Source: Lumbricus rubellus
Taxonomy: Eukaryota; Annelida; Clitellata; Crassiclitellata; Lumbricidae
DNA length: 64,000 nt
Direction of reading: 5' to 3'
Assembly: GCA_945859605.1 (NCBI GenBank)
Contig: OX243811.1
Coordinates: 51,282,376 to 51,346,375, forward strand
Below are positions 24,701-35,790 of the stretch, piece after piece (the first letter of the stretch is position 1; each line of letters begins with the position of its first letter). Position numbers and translations under genes: made by a program. The notes under the pieces are model-generated. The model saw nothing but the letters and a program-made list of their open reading frames with translations. It did no database searches and was not told where the DNA came from.

Positions 24701-27700
24701 TATACCAACTCACTTTGTTAATAATAGTAATTAATAATAATAGTAATAGTAATAATAATTTCTTTTCCAGCGCATTGCCATTTTAATCCACGTTTCAACG
24801 CCATAGCCTTCCAAGCACCTTTGCTTTGCCTGATCTTGACGATTTCTAGTCGTTCCAGAATCCAATTTTTTATGTCTCTGGATAAATTTTTGAAATCCCG
24901 CGAGATCTGAGATACCTCGGGTAAAAAAAATAAAAATAATAAGATGAAGAAGAAAAAGAAGAAGAAGGAGGAGGAGATTTATATTGTGCTGTAGCTCAGC
25001 CTAGGCCAAAGGAAATGGCGCTGTACATGAGTTCAGAGTTAATGGCAGCTAATGTTGTTTAGCATTTGTTTATGGTAAGGAAACGTATAATTTTGTCGAT
25101 GGAATTTTTTAAAGAATTCCTTGCAGACATTTTGCTGAGTTGACTTTTATTCTTGGATTTATTCATTTCTAAGTTTACAATGAGATCTGCATTGTGCTGG
25201 TAGCCCTGCGTCTTTTTCTACATTGAAAGAGTCGTTCTATTGTATGGATGAGTTGATTTAATCTGATAGACTAAGCAAAGGTTGAGCAGAAGAAAAAAAT
25301 TGAAGAGATTCAGAATTATAGATGCACTCACTTAGAGAGGTGGCAACAGAGCCAGACACTTAGAAACTGACAGAAAGTGGCTAGTGTGATGTGTCTAATG
25401 AGTAAATTGTGTATGCTTGTGTGTTTTTATATGTATTGTTATAGTGCTGTTTAGGAACCTTTGAGAGATATGCTACTCTGCTTGTGCATGCATTAGAAGA
25501 ATCCAGGTTAAGACCTAATGCACTCAATATGATGCTTGCAAGTTCGGTTGGCTATTTCTCAGATGTATGGTGATGTGCAGCACTTGACCTTTTGTTTTTC
25601 CTCTAAAATATATGATCAGCCTGGTCACTTTTTGCATTTGTGCACAATCTTGTCTGTGGTTTAGTGCCTCTTCTTGACGTCTTTCCCATCCGCAGTTCTG
25701 GGCCTCCTTCAGTGTGCAAAAAGCTTTCTCTCGCTAGATTTACAGTCCATGACTAATTGAAGATCACAGTGGATCTGGACTTGTAGTGCGTGACCGGTTC
25801 TGTTATCTGATGTACAGGAGCAGTATTTCACTTCTCCTTATCATGTCTCTTATGTTTGATGGCTGTATTAGGATGAGCAGGTTTTTTATTCTACTGGCTG
25901 TAGTCGTTGATTTAATTACGGTATTTTCATCGAACTAGCTATTGATTGGATTTCTGCATTGGATGGTGGTGGCCTGGTCAACACAGAAACACAAACTGTA
26001 CAATGACACCTCCAACCTTACATTCATGTGGGTTTGTCTTGATCTCCATTAATTTTGTACCCATCCCCACCCTGTCCCCATTGGGTGTATTCCCAACATT
26101 CTTTTGTTGAATTGCTGTTGTTGTGACCGTGCTGAAACTCTCTTAAACTTCTGTTTGTAGTGACAGTTGTTGTTCACTATATAAATACTAATTGCAATGC
26201 AATACATTGATGAGTGATTGACTCATGGTTTTGTTTGTTTCGTTGATCATTAAACTTAGGAGCGATTCAGTTGACGCTGCTGTTCAATGTTGTGTCGCTC
26301 GCTGGCTTTGGACTCTTCTTCTTTCTTGGCTGCGACAATCTCAGGATGGCAGGAGTTACCGTTCCATTCCACAACAGGTATACGTTTAACTCTTAACTCA
26401 CTGTACAACTGGAACAACTTGTTGTCTTGTTGTAATTGACTCAACATTCTGAGTGACTTTCAGACCCGTGTATCCACCGGCATTTTTTGCAGAATTTACA
26501 TTTCAGTGATGCACGTTGTTATAAGGTGGATTCGTGTCCAGTTCCTTACAAAGAAGTGAGCACTGTGTCAATTGCAATTTGTAAGATGCCATTCTGTCTC
26601 TTTCAATGATGTGAGATGGAGACTTGTTGCATGTTTGATGAAATTAACATGTTTAACTCCTTACCTCATTGTGTAGCATAATTTACGTTACCTGTGACGC
26701 ATTGAAGCTTTTAAATCACCAACTGCATTGCGCCAATTCCTAGTTGTCAATTAGATGTCTCAGCTTGTCTACTGGGTCATTCCACGTCAAATCAACCAGG
26801 GGTGTACATCACACCCCTTTGGATTTTCCTGAAAATTTTTGTACATAAACTACATGCAATATGAGGAATAACAATGAAAATTTGAGCAGAATATCTCAAA
26901 ATTTGACCGAGATATTAATTTTTGAAGTTAATGATCAAAAAAACGTAGCACAAGAAAACCACATGATCCGCCAAGTTTGGACTGTTATATCTCGGCCATG
27001 AAACGAGCTATTTTTGATTTTTAATATAGACATTAGTAAATATAGCCCAGACGCCAATTCTCATTAAAGTTTTGGGCATCTTATCATTAGGCAGGAATGA
27101 GATATAATAATACTTGCACTGGTTTTATATTGAGACCCATTGGTGCTCATCAGACATATAGTCAGTACCTGATTAGCTTCATCAGTAGTGTGCTTTACAA
27201 GGACGTTTTCCTTGTCACGATCGTGAAAATGGGGTCTAAAGCTTGTGAAAAAAGTGACAATGTGTATCTTTTGAAATTGATGAAAATTTGCACATATATT
27301 GAGGACATGCAGATCTTTCACAAATTTATAAATTAAAAATCACAAGAAATACAACCAACATTTTTACATACATGGAATAAGCACAATAAAGTGATTACAT
27401 GACAACAATATCAGTCCTCTGCTTCATTTATTGGTCTAGATATGACAGTCCAAACATTGTGGATCATGCCATTTGCTCGTGACACAGTAATATTGGTCGA
27501 CTTCAAAAAATAGTTTTTCAGAAACGGAGCTGAACACCATCCTGAATTTTGCACCAATGAAAGATCTGCATGTCCTCAATAAAACTTTAGTGAGAATTGG
27601 CGTCTGGGCTATATTTACTAATTTCTATATTAAAAACCAAAATTAGCACAATCCAGGTTCTGACATATTTGGAAAGAGCACAAAAAACTGATTGCACAAC

Positions 27701-30700
27701 AAATATTTAAGCCCTCTAGCTCGTTTCATGGCCGAGATATAACAGTCCAAGCTTGGCGGATCATGTCGTTTTCTCGTGCTACGTTTTTTGATCATTAACT
27801 TCAAAAATTAATATGTCAGTCAAATTTTGAGATATTCTGCTCAAATTTTCACTGTTATTCCTCATATTGCATGTAGTTTAAGCACAAAAGTTTTCAGAAA
27901 GATCTAAAGGGGTGTGATGGCAAGTTGTCATTTTACTGGTTGATTTGACATGGAATGACCCTACTGAAAGCAAAAGAGACAGAGAATTTTCACAAAAATG
28001 AAGATTGGCACTGACGAACAGTGGCGCAACTAGGGGGGTGCTGGGGGGTGCTTGAGCACCCCCCAGGCTAAAAAGGTGACCCACGCAATTTTTCCAAATC
28101 CGATGAGTTTTTTTGGTGCGTGGGGGGGGGGGGTAGGGGTCATTCGGTCATTAAGATTACACAATCAAGCAAGTTCCTTTGGCACTCGCTACTTCGCACC
28201 ATCTGAGCACCCCCCAGGAAAATTTTCTGGTTGCGCCCCTGCTGACGAAGACAGGGAATAAATTTTTTAAGAGCCAGAGAATGGTGTGCTTGATTTGCTT
28301 TGAGTGTGCTCGATTCAGTCAAATCAGAGCTCTTGCCTTTAATTATTTACTGTATCGGAAATGTTTTCGACTGGTTTCATGATGGTCTCAGTAGAAGCTA
28401 CGTGTTAATCTTAATTCTCTGCTAGTGAAGAATACGCATGTCATCAGCATCTGCTGTGAAACAAAGGATATCTCCTGATAGCATCTCCATTTATAACCAA
28501 ACAGAAACACTCTTGCACCTGAGACAGAGACATACACACAAATAGCAAGATGAGCATACTATCAGACAAACAGGAGACAGAAAGATAGACAAGCTCACAG
28601 AAAGACAGGGAAAACAGGGCTTTTGTGGTTGTTTTGATGATATTTTACATGTTGTAACAATGATTAGGCCTAGACTTGAACCAACTTCTGCAATATTATT
28701 ATTCTTATTCATACTATATGTGCAATGTGTGCTTGCTGAACTATTTGAACACATCTCGTGTTTAAATTCTGAACCAAGCAAACCATTGAGAGAAAAGTTG
28801 TCAGTTGTGGGATATCCATTAATTTAACCCTATGGCCTGGTGCTCAAGACTTGCTCAGGCAGTCTATATATTTACTTTGGTTAAAACGGACTGCGGATAT
28901 TAAATAGTGATTTATTAATACGGTTTTAAAGAAATGCAAATGATTTCACGTACAGATTGACAGGATATGACATGTGCATGGATTTATGCTTTGAATTTCA
29001 GTTCCGAGACCAATGGTGACACGTTTAGCATCAATTTGACGTCACCTTGTAACGTTGGATGTCAGTGTAATAATAATAACATGCATCCAGTGTGTGGTGT
29101 CAATGGTCTCGTCTACTTGTCACCATGTCATGCGGGCTGCACTCGAACTGTCCAAGGACTTAATCCCATGCACTTGCAGGTCAGTCAGTATTGTGTCATT
29201 TGAATTCATTCGTTGCAAACTGCAGCTTGTGACTAATGATAAAACTGAGCACGGTAATATCTGTGCACCTCATCATTGGATTGTGACCTGTGTTTGCATT
29301 TTTTTATACTTACAAGCCATAGCTCAACATCATGTAACAGCTTTTCAAGTTTGAACCTACGTTACGTCTTCTGGTTCTTGATGTCTTCTATGAAACTCCA
29401 TTTCTTTGATAACTTATAATATGTGCTCTAGTTATTATCTTCTCTCAATATTCGGCTTGCAAAGTGTGTTGACAGCATTCCCTGAGCTGTTTCACCTTTT
29501 TCTTCACTCATCGTCTCATAGACTAAAGTGTTGCCATTAATGTGTTTAAGCGAATATCTGGATGGCTTTTGGTGTTCATGGTCTGCCATTGTTTTGCTGT
29601 TAGAACTACACGAACTGCCAGTGCATCTTGAACGAGATGAACCTACCTCCGGACGTGACTGCGATGCCAATGGCGACGAGTGGCCTCTGCAATCACCTCT
29701 GCAAAACGCTCGTTCCATTCATGGTGATGCTCTTTGTCATGACGTTCATGATTGCAGGAACACAGATGCCTCTGCTCATGATCACGATTAGGTCAGTCTT
29801 CAGATGCTATAACTTTTTTATCTCTTTCCTAAATACAGGCCTTGTCCGAAGTTGTGTGCACTATCTCGTTCTGCACTCGAAAACTTTTTCTGTCATTTGT
29901 TGCATTGAGACTTTGATGCTTGTTGTCTTGCATGATAGTGTTTAATAATTATCCAGTTTTTCTTTTGTGTTGCTACTTACGTTCTTCAGTGCAAATTATT
30001 CTGATGTACCAAGAATCTGTTTGGAGAAGAGTCTTAAGAATTGATCTGCTGCCTTACGTAATGTGCCTGAGTAGATGTACTGATGGATGCATTATAGGTA
30101 TGTATGAGCACTTGTTAATGCACTTCTTCAAGATATCTACTCAGAGGCACTCCCGACTACAGCACGAACACTGAATCGTAGATTCACGCTGGAGCGCATG
30201 AGCAATTGAGAGTGAAGGACTTGCTCAGTGTCCCTACGCAGTGTCTTGAGGTAGATTCGAACCTGCAACCTTTTGGCTCCAAGGAACCGAACATACCCCT
30301 ACACCGCCGCACTCCACAATTCATAGTGTGCAATTCGTAACACATCTTTATGTTGATAAATTGGGTTTGTGCTAACTGTTGAATTTAGTTGTTTTTTTTA
30401 ACTTTGCATTTTTTTGTTTTCAGGTCAGTTCAGCTGACAGATAAAGCATTGGCTCTTGGTCTCCAGTTTGTCATGCTTAGACTTTTTGGTATGTTAAAAC
30501 GATTCACTGACAATAACCATAGATGTTAAAAGTGGGGTAACACGAAATAAAATGTTGTTTTTTTCTTAAAAAAATTAAACTTGGAAAAGTGAAAAAAATA
30601 AGGAAAACAAAAATAATTTGACTTTTTTGCATCTTGCACTGCATTTTAAAATTAAAAACCTTATTTGTGCAATGTAATTTTATTCTGCAAAATAATACAA

Positions 30701-31418
30701 CTTTATTAGTGAATACTAAATAGGCTAACATAAATCCGCAACTATTATTTTATTTTTTATAAACTTTGGTTTGATAGGAAATTGAGAAATTTAAAACATT
30801 GAAGTACTTGAAATTAGTTTGTATCTTTTCAAGAGTGTTAACATGAAGTGCTGTCAGTAATTTGGTTAGCCATAAATTGATGCCAAATGCAGTCGATGCT
30901 TTTCTGAGACTATGTGTAGGCATGCCCACCATCGTGACAATGGTTTATTTTTTTACCCTGTACTGAAATAATGTGTATGTTACCCTGTAAGTAACTCTTA
31001 ATGGTGCATTTTAGTTGATGTAATGTAGTGATGACATGTTGTTGATGTCTGAATTGTTTCAAGAGGGTAATAATTCAGATGTCGTAGCAAGTGCGCTGTT
31101 TTATTTGCTTTTCATTTCAGCGTACATACCGTCGCCAATAATGTACGGCAACCTGATCGACAGCACATGTCTACTGTGGACGGATCAGTGTGGCTTCCAA
31201 GGCACCTGCCTTGTCTTTGATCTTGTCCATCTGCGATATAAATATGTTGGTATGTGAATACGTCCATGATGTAACGTTCCAAACTTGGGTTTTACTGAAA
31301 CACTCGCTGGGAATTAATAATAGTGATATTTATCATCTGTTGTGTCCCATTTATTTCCTCTTGCTCTCTTTACCATCTGACATCTGCTTTCCTCAATTTC
31401 CCTGCCCTGCCCATTCTC

Positions 31419-31508
<90 letters not shown>

Positions 31509-33231
31509 TTCCCCTGCCAGATGATCTGTGTGTGATACACTACTGTATAAATCAAAAGAAATTAACTGAGGTGGTTGTAACAATGGTGGCAGATTTACCA
31601 GCAAACGATCAGTGATTCAGGTTCTTTAATTTCACCTGTTCTGTGTTGATTGTGATTGAGCATGTCATGAAACAACATATGAGTTGTTTCTGGCTGGAAA
31701 TCTTCATCTAAGTTGACTAGTTGAGCCAAGCGTTATATTTTAGGTTTGACATTCTTCTCGAACTGCACCATGATGATTCAATTATGTAACCATGGTAACA
31801 TTGTTAAAAGAGTGGAAGAATACATTTGTGTGTTTTCAGGAATCTCATTTTTACTAAAGATTTTGGCTGCCTGCTTTTACGTGTCTATCTGGATCTTGCT
31901 GTGGAGACAACAGGTCAAATCTGGTGCAGCAGACAATGATCAGGTACCATTCCCTTTTCCATGATGCCTTCGATAGGATGGATTCTTAACTTTGATAATT
32001 TATTAACGTAGGGAATGGCCTTGAGTGTCATCCACTTTTGTATTTTTTGTCTTTCATAATAGTATGAAGATGATTTATACAGCGCCATACCACGACCTAG
32101 GCAAACAACAAGGGTGTTGTGTGTGGGACTGTGGGTGTGGTAAAAAAATCAACAGTTATGTGATTGGTGAATTTAACATATATTCGAAGATGACATATTC
32201 TTCGCATGGTCAAGAAGACTGGTTTGTTACTGTTACGCTGTGACTTGGTAATACTGAAATAGCTTGATTGGAATAGCAACACTACCTTTATTGTACAGTG
32301 TACCTTGTTTCATATGGGTAACTAAACAATGGTGATGAGGTATGTAAGTGATGAGGATTTCCACCAGAACATCTTTCTTTGTTCTTTAAAGTGCTGGTGG
32401 TTCCTGTGTGATTTATGTATTGTCGGAAAGTGGTTTGCTCTTCGATCGACGCATGGCATAGATGTAAAAAACGCTGAAAATAAAATAAAAACCGGTAAAA
32501 AACGACGTTTTTTTCAAAAAAATAAAAAACGACAAAAAAACGATAAAAAACGGAAACGGAAAATAATTTGACTTTGCTACATCTAAAACCGCATTTTACC
32601 CTTGAAAACCTTGATTAGGAACCTACTACACGCAGGCTATCTCTTAAATGATGATGTCAAACGATGAAATAATGACTTTAGTTAGTTGAATCCTTGAGAG
32701 TTGGCGGAAAACATAAGGAATATCAGAAAAAATTAAAATTAAGTGAAATAATAACAGAAAGTAGATGAATAAATAAAGATAAAGAAATAATAAAAACGAT
32801 AAAAAACGATGGGAAAAATAAAAAACGAAAAAAACGACGTTTTTTGGGAGAGAATAAAAAACGGGAAAAAACGTTTTTTACAACTATGACGCATGGTCAT
32901 GTTTAAGCTTCTGTTGTAAGATCCGTGAAACCCTTGCACCTTACTTCTGTCAACTGTGTGCGTTAACCTTCATCTTTCGTATTTAAATTACCTTTTCTAC
33001 AAGTATGATTGTATGTGCGAATGTGCGTTATATATCCAGGAATTGCGGAGAAAAAGTGCCAGTGTAGTGATCGTGGAAGACAAAGCGGGTGAACTGCGCC
33101 ATCATTCTCGACAGTCGTCAACAGCGACTGCTTCCATTGCTGGCCCAGCTGCTGCTGCTGCTGCTCCTGCTGCTGCTGCAGCTGCTGTTAATTCACCACA
33201 GTCACCGGAGTTAGGTGAATCGACCTTGTAG
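15757..33231 (+). CDS. SLCO: Organic anion transporting polypeptide (SLCO/OATP), 11 coding exons
   Basis: Plasma-membrane, 12-TM sodium-independent transporter of organic anions. Exons: 15757-16669, 21037-21384, 22509-22673, 24208-24288, 26260-26377, 29002-29179, 29604-29791, 30424-30488, 31121-31249, 31840-31943, 33040-33231. All junctions are gt/ag, phases close, and the total is 2481 nt (826 residues). The N-terminus of about 110 residues is long, Ser/Asp-rich and cytoplasmic. TM1-3 lie in exon 1, ending [14 protein letters not shown]. Exon 2 carries the family signature [17 protein letters not shown]. Exons 6-7 carry the Kazal-like, Cys-rich extracellular loop ([23 protein letters not shown]). 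The C-tail holds a polyalanine run. An upstream Met at 15715 is in frame, but a plausible 3' splice site ends at 15732, so I chose the Met at 15757; a 5' UTR exon is probably upstream. It looks closest to SLCO4/5-type members, from memory only. Substrate unknown. Confidence 0.93.
17518..17740. repeat. Imperfect ATC/GTC triplet tract
   Basis: Diverged CATCAT/GTCATC triplets over about 220 bases, the source of the Asp-rich frame on the minus strand. Confidence 0.9.
17520..17843 (-). other. Asp/Asn-rich ORF, 107 codons, within the hAT-type element
   Basis: It begins [20 protein letters not shown], then [16 protein letters not shown], then about 65 residues almost wholly D, N, S and K. The second part comes from an imperfect ATC/GTC triplet tract (17520-17730) that gives long open frames in several phases, so it may be chance. 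The first 40 codons are not repetitive. No catalytic domain is seen. Confidence 0.3.
18107..21002. other. Rest of SLCO intron 1
   Basis: No exon or further bounded element seen apart from the TA tract and scattered TAATAA runs. Confidence 0.6.
20000..20052. repeat. (TA)n microsatellite
   Basis: TA-rich tract in SLCO intron 1. Confidence 0.9.
21433..21514. mobile_element. 82-bp TTAA-type mini-element
   Basis: The left end TTGACCCTTTCCAGCGGAAT mirrors the right end, complement TTAACCCTTTCCCGCTGGAC. It lies in SLCO intron 2. Confidence 0.55.
21595..21790 (-). mobile_element. SINE-like copy with CATCATCATT start
   Basis: CATCATCATT, then GGGTTCATCACCCATAGGTG, then TTCCACACCATTCCACG. It is the same family as the copies at 35631 and 38913 and lies in SLCO intron 2. 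Confidence 0.55.
24289..26259. other. SLCO intron 4
   Basis: Holds only a diverged SINE-like remnant at about 24780-24985 (GAAATCCCGCGAGATCTGAG then AAG/GAG runs). No coding signal. Confidence 0.55.
26775..27960. mobile_element. 1186-bp transposon with very long terminal inverted repeats
   Basis: The left end GGTCATTCCACGTCAAATCA is answered by TGATTTGACATGGAATGACC at the right. The inverted similarity continues inward for about 300 bases per side: ATATCTCGGCCATGAAACGA near 26990 and its complement near 27725; GCCCAGACGCCAATTCTCA near 27046 and its complement near 27600. It is flanked by CTACTG at 26769-26774 and 27961-27966, an exact 6-bp duplication. No transposase seen. It lies in SLCO intron 5. 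Confidence 0.85.
28019..28241. mobile_element. 223-bp hAT-type MITE
   Basis: It begins CAGTGGCGCAACTAG and ends CTGGTTGCGCCCCTG, terminal inverted repeats of the hAT kind. It is flanked by CTGACGAA at 28011-28018 and 28242-28249, an exact 8-bp duplication. The sub-terminal GAGCACCCCCCAGG occurs near both ends and a poly-G tract lies near 28120. It lies in SLCO intron 5, 50 bp from the preceding element. Confidence 0.9.
30119..30315 (-). mobile_element. tRNA-derived SINE, diverged copy
   Basis: It shares GCAATTGAGAGTGAAGGACT, GATTCGAACCTGCAACC and CCAAGGAACC with the copy at 45389. The B box lies on the minus strand. It is in the SLCO intron before the exon at 30424. Confidence 0.65.
31422..31505. 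repeat. (CT)n microsatellite
   Basis: About 84 bases of near-perfect CT, in the SLCO intron between exons at 31249 and 31840. It can act as a pyrimidine-rich tract but is not at a splice site. Confidence 0.97.
32457..32888. mobile_element. 432-bp hAT-type MITE, A-rich
   Basis: The ends are CATAGATGTAAAAAACG and CGTTTTTTACAACTATG, imperfect complements. It is flanked by ACGCATGG at 32449-32456 and 32889-32896. The interior is strings of AAAAAACG. The terminal motif GATGTAAAAAA is shared with the element at 16776. It lies in the last SLCO intron. Confidence 0.8.
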
Positions 33232-33529
33232 TTTGGCAACATTCAAAGATTTCTGAAGAAGTGTTCACATTTGTTATGTTCATGCTTGTCTGGCTACTTG
33301 CACATATCACACGTGCTGCAAGAGGTTTGTCCTGCACTTCGATATTAATTGTTTGATTAGGTGGCCGGCCAACTGTAGCACTTTGTTATATCGTTATTTA
33401 AAGCGTTTTGCTTGAAATTGTTTGACGGTTATATAGTCTTATTAGAAGTGTTCAAAAATATGACTGTTGAGATATTAATTCTTACTGTTAATTATTATCT
33501 TATGGCTTCTTCAGGGAAAAATAGTTTAA

Positions 33530-33535
33530 AATAAA
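33530..33535 (+). terminator. Candidate polyadenylation signal of the OATP gene
   Basis: AATAAA lies about 300 bases after the OATP stop codon (33229-33231) in AT-rich DNA. It is the first canonical hexamer downstream. No transcript evidence. Confidence 0.45.
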
Positions 33536-34606
33536 AGTATTTCTTGAACAACTATGCGGGTATAAAGTTAAGAGAGGTGTTCAGAAGAGTTGAGTTCTGT
33601 CCCTCTAGTGTTTTTCGCTTCCCTTTCATTTTACTGTGCTTGTAATACATGCGCTCTGTTCTAAGCAACAGCCTGACGTGAATTGGGTTTTAGAAATTGG
33701 GTTATAGAAATTGCTTTTCGATATAAACCTCATAGAAATTTTTGAAATGTTTCTTCTCGTAATTGGATTACATGAATGACCTTTCTGATGAAAATCTTTT
33801 TCTGCTTTGATACAACATTCTGTGCCAAAAACTACTTGCATGTAGATTGGTAAAACTTATTTCTTGTCATAAATAAGGGCTCTACCTTTTATCATTTGCT
33901 TGCATTGGTCCCTCCCTATGGAAGGGACTTCCTCCACTCGTTCGCTCTGCCATCCTCTCTGGCAGTCTTTCATCATCTTTCTCTCGTCTTGAAACCTACC
34001 TTTTCTCTCGGGGTTGCACGCATTGGGAGCACTTCTGAAAGGCTACTGCTGCAAGAAGTGCTTTATAAGTTGTCACATACAATACCTTAAATTCCTTCAT
34101 TTGCTATTATTGGTGTTTTTGTAACTAAAATTTATGGGTAATAATATCGACTGCATTATAATATATTTGATATTTCTTGATTTTATTATGATATTTAACA
34201 AGTCTTGATTCAGTCAGGTTCAAGTGTATTCAAGTAGTTCAAGAATATTTGTTTGTTAAACGTTTGTTTTTTAAGTTTAGTCCAATGTTTTGGATCATTT
34301 TGCAGTTCGCTCAGATACAGAGAAAATTTGACTGCTCAGTGTTTCTGTATAGTGATTAGGTTTTCTTTTGGTATGTTAGCAATGGCGAAGTAAATAATTC
34401 TGCAAATTAGGTTCTTTCTTTGGATTCTTTCTTTCTTGTAGGGTTGAATTGCCTAACTTACAAATCATCTATTAATGTCTGGTTTATTATAAAAATAAAC
34501 TCTGAATGCAAAGACTGTAATAATTTGTATTATGTGTGTTATGGTACACGATCATAATTTTGCACTAATTGAAATTGTCTGTTGGTATTGACTTGGTTGC
34601 CTACCA
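33536..34606. other. OATP 3' flank
   Basis: AT-rich, no coding signal or bounded element seen. Confidence 0.55.
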
Positions 34607-34609
34607 TAA

Positions 34610-35046
34610 GGCGTAAAAAAAAATTGTTGTGTTTCCGGTAACGCGACCGACCCATTTTTACGGCCGCGACCCAAATATTTTTGTAAAAAAATTTTATTAA
34701 AAAAAATTTTTTTTTCAAAAAAAAAATTTGTTCCCAAAAAAAATTTAAATTTAAAAAAAAAAAATATTTTTTTAACATTTGTATTGACATAACATAAGAG
34801 ATGTCAACAAAATGAAATTAATAGGACTGTTTCTGGAGCAGTTTTAGGTGCAGACAGTCGGGAAATAGGCAGTTTATACTTGCTTAGAACACGTACTATG
34901 TTTCAGCGTGCAAAAAAGACTAGTGGGGTATACTTTCTCGGATAGTCACTGCATAAAAATATTTTACAAAATAAAAATATTTTCCGACCTACCTACCCAA
35001 TTTTTTTTAGCTCTGTTACCGGAAACACAACATTTTTTTTTAGGCC
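34610..35046. mobile_element. 437-bp PIF/Harbinger-like MITE
   Basis: Terminal inverted repeats of about 32 bp: left GGCGTAAAAAAAAATTGTTG then TGTTTCCGGTAAC; right is the complement of GGCCTAAAAAAAAATGTTGT then GTTTCCGGTAAC. It is flanked by TAA at 34607-34609 and 35047-35049. A TAA duplication with a GG-start terminus fits PIF/Harbinger. It has no transposase and is intergenic. Confidence 0.7.
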
Positions 35047-35630
35047 TAAGTATATTCTTGCATTTTTCTGCTGTAAAATTGATATTAGCTCATCTGTTAT
35101 TATTCTGCAAGAATGTGCTAGTGGAACTCGGATGTATTAGATCTTCATTCATTTGTTGGTAATAAGACTTCCAGAATCTAATCTAATTTTACTGCATCTC
35201 ATCTTTGCAACTAAGTTTGATGATGATAAATAGTAACTACCATACTATGTGCTTTGAAAATATTTCATCTTCTACTACTTGTTTCGTAGTAGATATTTGA
35301 GATTATTTCAATGCTGCAAACTTTCACTTTGTTAACCGAGAAACTGGCTATTTAACAGTCACTTCAATTCAATGTACAGAATCTATTATTCAGTCTCATA
35401 ACTGTTATCCTTTTGTTATTTTTATTTTGCTGTTATATCTTGCTTCAACAGTCTACACAATTAGTGCACATTCAGTATCACTTAAGTGCACTCATGAATA
35501 GCTATAGGATTTTTGAGCTGTTGACAGCTTGGCTTGAAGGCTACTTAGGATTTTGTGGCTGGTCCGTCAAGCTCTCTGTAGACCTTGTAGAACTTGAGCT
35601 CTGTTCCACACAGATAGTGGCAGCCATTCA

Positions 35631-35790
35631 CATCATCATCATCATCATCATCATCATCATAAACCATGGGTTCATCGCCCGTAGTTGTCCAGCATCATTT
35701 TCACTAAGTTCTTCCACTGTTGTCTGTCCAAAGCGATATGGCTCAGCTCCTGGAGTGATGTTCCACACCATTCAGCTATATATATATATA
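35631..35790 (-). mobile_element. SINE-like copy with (CAT)n tract
   Basis: (CAT)n at 35631-35660, then AACCATGGGTTCATCGCCCG, then CCAGCATC and TTCCACACCATTC. It matches the copies at 38913 and 21595 in order and spacing. No target duplication found. Confidence 0.6.

Noticed and set aside
31190..31615. Frames with Ser-Leu or Arg-Glu repeats
   Set aside because: Produced by the (CT)n tract inside an SLCO intron.
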